From Archangium lansingense (GTDB taxonomy: Bacteria; Myxococcota; Myxococcia; Myxococcales; Myxococcaceae), in contig NZ_JAPNKA010000001.1 in NCBI RefSeq assembly GCF_026626635.1, positions 3,596,001 to 3,660,000 on the forward strand: DNA of 64,000 bases, in the 5' to 3' direction. The notes beneath the pieces were generated by a model. The model saw only the letters and a list, made by a program, of their open reading frames with translations. It had not been told where the DNA came from and did no database searches. Shown here piece after piece: positions 61,253 through 64,000 of this stretch. Within the stretch, counting starts at the first letter, position 1; each line of letters opens with the position of its first letter. The position numbers and the translations under genes are program-made.

Positions 61253-62671
61253 ATGTCCTTTGGTCGGCTGTGCATGACAGGCCTTGCCCTGCTGGTGTGG
61301 GCGGGTTGTTCCCACACCCCGGGCGCGTCACAAGGCCCAGGCGCCAACCCCGCCTCGGCTCCGCGAACCGAGCATGTCTACCTCCTCCCCCTCGAGGAGA
61401 CGCTCCTCGAGGCCCAGACGCTGCTGCAGGAGCGGCGCCTCGTCCTGGAGCCCTTCGAAGGGGACCCCCACCGGCTCATCAGCTCCTGGGTGCAGCATGC
61501 CCCGGACAGCGTGCTCAGGACCCGAGAGCGCTACCTGCTGGTCGGAATCCAGGTCGCGCCCAAGCAGTCCGTGGTGCGCGTCTTCCGGTTGACCGATGTC
61601 TCGATTCCAGGCGGCACCGCCGAGGTCGCCTCCTACTCCGAGGTGAAGATACACCCCGATAAGATCGAGATGGATCCCTTCACATACGGCTTGGAGGAAC
61701 CGCGCACCCTGCTGCGTGGCACCCGGGATGAAGCCATCGAACAGGAACTGACGCGGCGGCTGGAGAGCAGGCCCTCCATCGAGATCGTTGGAGATCGCGC
61801 CCCCGAGTCGCCCCTGACGCCGCGCCGGGACGAGAACTTCTATCTCCAGGGATGGAAGGAGCCCGCTCGCGTCTCGCTGTGCGAGAACTGGCTCCGGGAC
61901 GCGAAGGAGCTCTTGCGGCCCGGCCAGACCGTGCTGGTCGGCGAACAGCTCGGTACCCGTGAGGTCCCGGCCCTGGTGGGAGACCTCGCCTGTCAGGCTG
62001 CCGCGGCCGGGTTGGCCGTCACGCTCGGCATCTCCATGCCCAAGAACGAGCAGTCACGGCTCAACACCTATCTGGCCAGCCGTGGCGCCCCCGCGGACCA
62101 GGACATGTTGCTGGATGGAGACTTCTGGCGCAGACCCTACCAGGACGGACGCAGCAGCCGGGCCATGTTGATGTTGGTGGATCAGGTGCGGGCACTGCGC
62201 GCCCAGGGACTGCTCATCAACCTGGTGGCCTATGACACGGACGATTCCCACGGCAGTCAACGCGACAACGTGCTGGCCCAATATTGGTTGAAGCGACGCG
62301 CGGAACACCCGGACGAGTTCATCCTCGTGCTGGCGGGCAACGCCCACGTCACCACCCTCAAGGGTGCTCCCTGGGACAAGGACTACTCCCCCATGGGTTG
62401 GCACCTGGCACAGGCGGATCCGACGCTCAAGGCGCTCGACCTGAGCCACCTGCCGGGCTTCCGGTGGGCGTGTAATTTCAACGCGCAAGGCCAGCTCGAC
62501 TGCCGCGTCTATCGGATCGCTCACACCCAATGGCTCCCGTCGATCACTCTCGTGACCCCCTTCCTCCACCTCTTCCCTCACCTGAACGGCAAAGGGTACC
62601 ACGGGGTCATCTACACGACCCGGCTGACGCCCTCGCTACCCGCCACGGCCCCGATCTCCAAGCCGAAGTAG
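61253..62671 (+). CDS. ChaN/EreA-like lipoprotein
   Basis: 472 residues from ATG 61253. Lipobox LLVWAGC. Residues 30-185 form an N-terminal beta domain, and residues about 200-400 resemble the EreA/ChaN/TIKI fold: VLVGEQLGTREVPALVGDLA has the first acidic site, later LINLVAYDTDDSHGSQRDNV, and FILVLAGNAHVTTLKG has the histidine motif (GNAHV). Members bind haem or act as esterases or metalloproteases. The first motif here is GEQLGT where the family often has GE.H. Substrate unknown. Confidence 0.78.
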   Translation: MSFGRLCMTGLALLVWAGCSHTPGASQGPGANPASAPRTEHVYLLPLEETLLEAQTLLQERRLVLEPFEGDPHRLISSWVQHAPDSVLRTRERYLLVGIQVAPKQSVVRVFRLTDVSIPGGTAEVASYSEVKIHPDKIEMDPFTYGLEEPRTLLRGTRDEAIEQELTRRLESRPSIEIVGDRAPESPLTPRRDENFYLQGWKEPARVSLCENWLRDAKELLRPGQTVLVGEQLGTREVPALVGDLACQAAAAGLAVTLGISMPKNEQSRLNTYLASRGAPADQDMLLDGDFWRRPYQDGRSSRAMLMLVDQVRALRAQGLLINLVAYDTDDSHGSQRDNVLAQYWLKRRAEHPDEFILVLAGNAHVTTLKGAPWDKDYSPMGWHLAQADPTLKALDLSHLPGFRWACNFNAQGQLDCRVYRIAHTQWLPSITLVTPFLHLFPHLNGKGYHGVIYTTRLTPSLPATAPISKPK

Positions 62672-62698
62672 GGCGGGCCACGCTCCGGCTTCTTGACG

Positions 62699-62727
62699 TA
62701 TAGGAAGGACAGGAGCCATGTAGGGGG
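62699..62727 (+). repeat. 29-bp dispersed repeat, copy 2
   Basis: TATAGGAAGGACAGGAGCC, AT, GTAGGGGG; 27 of 29 positions match 58437-58465. It lies 28 bases after the stop of the ChaN-like lipoprotein gene. The remaining 62728-62874 shows no gene. Confidence 0.6.
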
Positions 62728-62874
62728 TAGAGGGCGGGAGCAGAGCGGGTAGGGCAGGGACGTGGTGCTCTTCGCTATCGTCGTCTGCCTCCTGGAGCTA
62801 CCTCGCCTTGTCGAGGGCGGCTCGTGCATCCCGCAGCCGATGCACGAGCTCGCCAGACCTCGAGGTTGCCTCGT

Positions 62875-63522
62875 TCAGGGCACGGACTTGGGCAGGGGAT
62901 TGGCCGCCTTGAACGTGCTGTAGCTGGTCATCAGGTTGCGGTAGTCGGGGATGTGGTTCGAGAACAGCGTTCCCAGCCCCTCGATGTCACGGCGCCAGTC
63001 GCGGTGCAGCTCGCAGGCGACAGCGAACCACGTCATGAGCTGCGCGCCCGCCGCGGACATCCGGTCCCAGGCGGCCTGGCGCACGACATCGTTGAACGTA
63101 CCCGAGGCATCCGTCACGACGAACACCTCGAAGTCCTCGGCGAGGGCCGACAGCGCCGGGAAGGCCACGCAGACCTCGGTCACGACGCCCGCGAGGATGA
63201 GCTGCTTGCGTCCGGTGGCCTTCACCGCCTTGACGAAGTCCTCGTTGTCCCACGCGTTGATCTGTCCGGGGCGGGGGATGAACGGCGCATTCGGGAACTT
63301 CTCCTTCAGCTCCGGAATCAGCGGACCGTTGGGGCCCTGCTCGAAGCTGGTCGTCAGGATGGTCGGGAGCTTGAAGTAGGCCGCCAGGTCGGCCAGGGCG
63401 AGCACGTTGTTCTTGAACTGGTCCGGGTTGAAATCGCGGACCAGCGACAGCAGACCCGCCTGGTGGTCCACCATCAACACCACTGCGTTGTCACGGTCGA
63501 GACGGCTGTAGGGCTTGCTCAT
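62875..63522 (-). CDS. Isochorismatase-family hydrolase (YcaC-like)
   Basis: 215 residues from ATG 63522; an upstream in-frame start would give an unlikely leader. Cysteine hydrolase fold: D19 in VVLMVDHQAG and the catalytic C118 in GVVTEVCVAF, with FIPRPGQINAWDN between them, as in YcaC relatives. Substrates in this group are not well defined (amides or isochorismate-like). It stands alone. 63523-63692 must hold its promoter. Confidence 0.9.
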   Translation of the reverse strand: MSKPYSRLDRDNAVVLMVDHQAGLLSLVRDFNPDQFKNNVLALADLAAYFKLPTILTTSFEQGPNGPLIPELKEKFPNAPFIPRPGQINAWDNEDFVKAVKATGRKQLILAGVVTEVCVAFPALSALAEDFEVFVVTDASGTFNDVVRQAAWDRMSAAGAQLMTWFAVACELHRDWRRDIEGLGTLFSNHIPDYRNLMTSYSTFKAANPLPKSVP

Positions 63523-63692
63523 GGTTCTCTCTCCTTGTGGATTCGCCGCTGTGGCGGCGCGTCGTGATGGAAGGAGTATGCGGAGGCGCCGGTCCGACAG
63601 GTAGCCACCGAAAACGGTAAGTTCTGTTCCACCCATTGGACAATGTGTGGGCGCTCGAGCGGTTCGAGTCGTCCCCGGAGACGTGAGGTGGC

Positions 63693-63992
63693 TCAGCCCC
63701 CGTCAGGCCTCGCCGCCACGGGGGGCCGGAGCGGCCCCATGACCCCCACCACCAGCCAGGTGAGCGAGAGGGCGAGCCAGGCCGCGGAGAGGGCGCTCCA
63801 CGCCTGGGGCGCGCCGGCCCGCATCAGCCATACCGTCACCGCCACGCCCATGACGAGCACCCGCGCCAGCTCCAGCGGCAGGCTCCAGCGTTTCGACTCC
63901 AGCATCCCGCTCCAGGCGGTCGCCATGCCCCAGAGCAGCAGGCTCAGCACCAGCTTGCTCCAGCCCGACAGCGGTGAGGCATGGTGGCTCAC
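63693..63992 (-). CDS. Membrane protein, start at or beyond the window edge
   Basis: About 99 residues if it starts at the GTG ending at 63992; the frame stays open to the window edge, so the true start may lie beyond base 64000. Three hydrophobic helices (WSKLVLSLLLWGMATAWSGM, LPLELARVLVMGVAVTVWLM, WSALSAAWLALSLTWLVVGV). No family was recognised. Confidence 0.5.
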   Translation of the reverse strand: MSHHASPLSGWSKLVLSLLLWGMATAWSGMLESKRWSLPLELARVLVMGVAVTVWLMRAGAPQAWSALSAAWLALSLTWLVVGVMGPLRPPVAARPDGG

Positions 63993-64000
63993 CAGGAGCA

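Overview
The window reads as a high-GC chromosome piece from a predatory myxobacterium of the Archangium/Cystobacter type. This is inferred from the base composition, the many exported lipoproteins, the ECF sigma/anti-sigma pair, the cytochrome P450, the very large secreted-type hydrolases and the abundant decayed genes. No rRNA, tRNA or CRISPR array was seen. About 45 genes look intact. Between them lie many gene fragments, insertion-sequence remnants and short dispersed repeats, so this is an accessory, rearranged region.

Layout. 1-0.6 kb holds a group II intron 3' end (domain V) and a gene fragment. 0.8-1.8 kb encodes an exported protein. 2.0-3.0 kb is an IS630-family element with a doubly frameshifted transposase. 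3.1-8.1 kb carries an unknown protein, a translationally coupled DsbA-like/exported pirin pair, and an NTF2-like gene divergent from a LysR regulator. 8.1-9.8 kb is a gene graveyard with pieces of a YWTD-type protein, an SDR, a GST, an IS91 transposase and histidine ammonia-lyase. 9.9-18.5 kb is a probable antibacterial locus: two exported proteins ending in FG-GAP-like DxDxDG segments, a 1490-residue protein with an M15 peptidase site and an M23-like segment, and a 653-residue protein with a C-terminal GH24 lysozyme. 18.6-29.6 kb holds methionine aminopeptidase, a collagen-like lipoprotein, a haem-motif exported protein, a cold-shock/DUF1294 protein, a truncated methyltransferase, a WD40 protein, a P450 and a CARDB-like exported protein.

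30.0-34.7 kb is a second, tightly overlapping operon. It encodes a small helical protein of the type seen beside type VI secretion effectors, a 1087-residue protein with three internal repeats and a C-terminal HExxH metalloprotease, and a lipoprotein that may be its immunity factor. 34.7-47.3 kb holds a GAF protein with a degenerate kinase lobe, a DUF6311 membrane protein, a MarR-S41 peptidase operon with a likely leaderless promoter, a substrate-binding protein without signal peptide, an LVIVD-repeat lipoprotein and a GltS symporter. 47.5-53 kb holds a 14-repeat beta-propeller lipoprotein, a frameshifted gene and an ECF sigma/ZAS anti-sigma pair. 53.3-64 kb is mostly housekeeping-type singletons: DUF4386, Crp-like, two alpha/beta hydrolases, a CPA2 antiporter, GNAT, ABM monooxygenase, a ChaN/EreA-like lipoprotein and isochorismatase.

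The two effector-like loci are the best candidates for undescribed biology: large multidomain cell-wall or protein hydrolases, each next to exported candidate protectors, with no secretion apparatus encoded in the window. A second theme is a dispersed GAAGGTGTC repeat that sits at gene 3' ends at four places and shares its core with the palindrome into which the IS630 element appears to have inserted.
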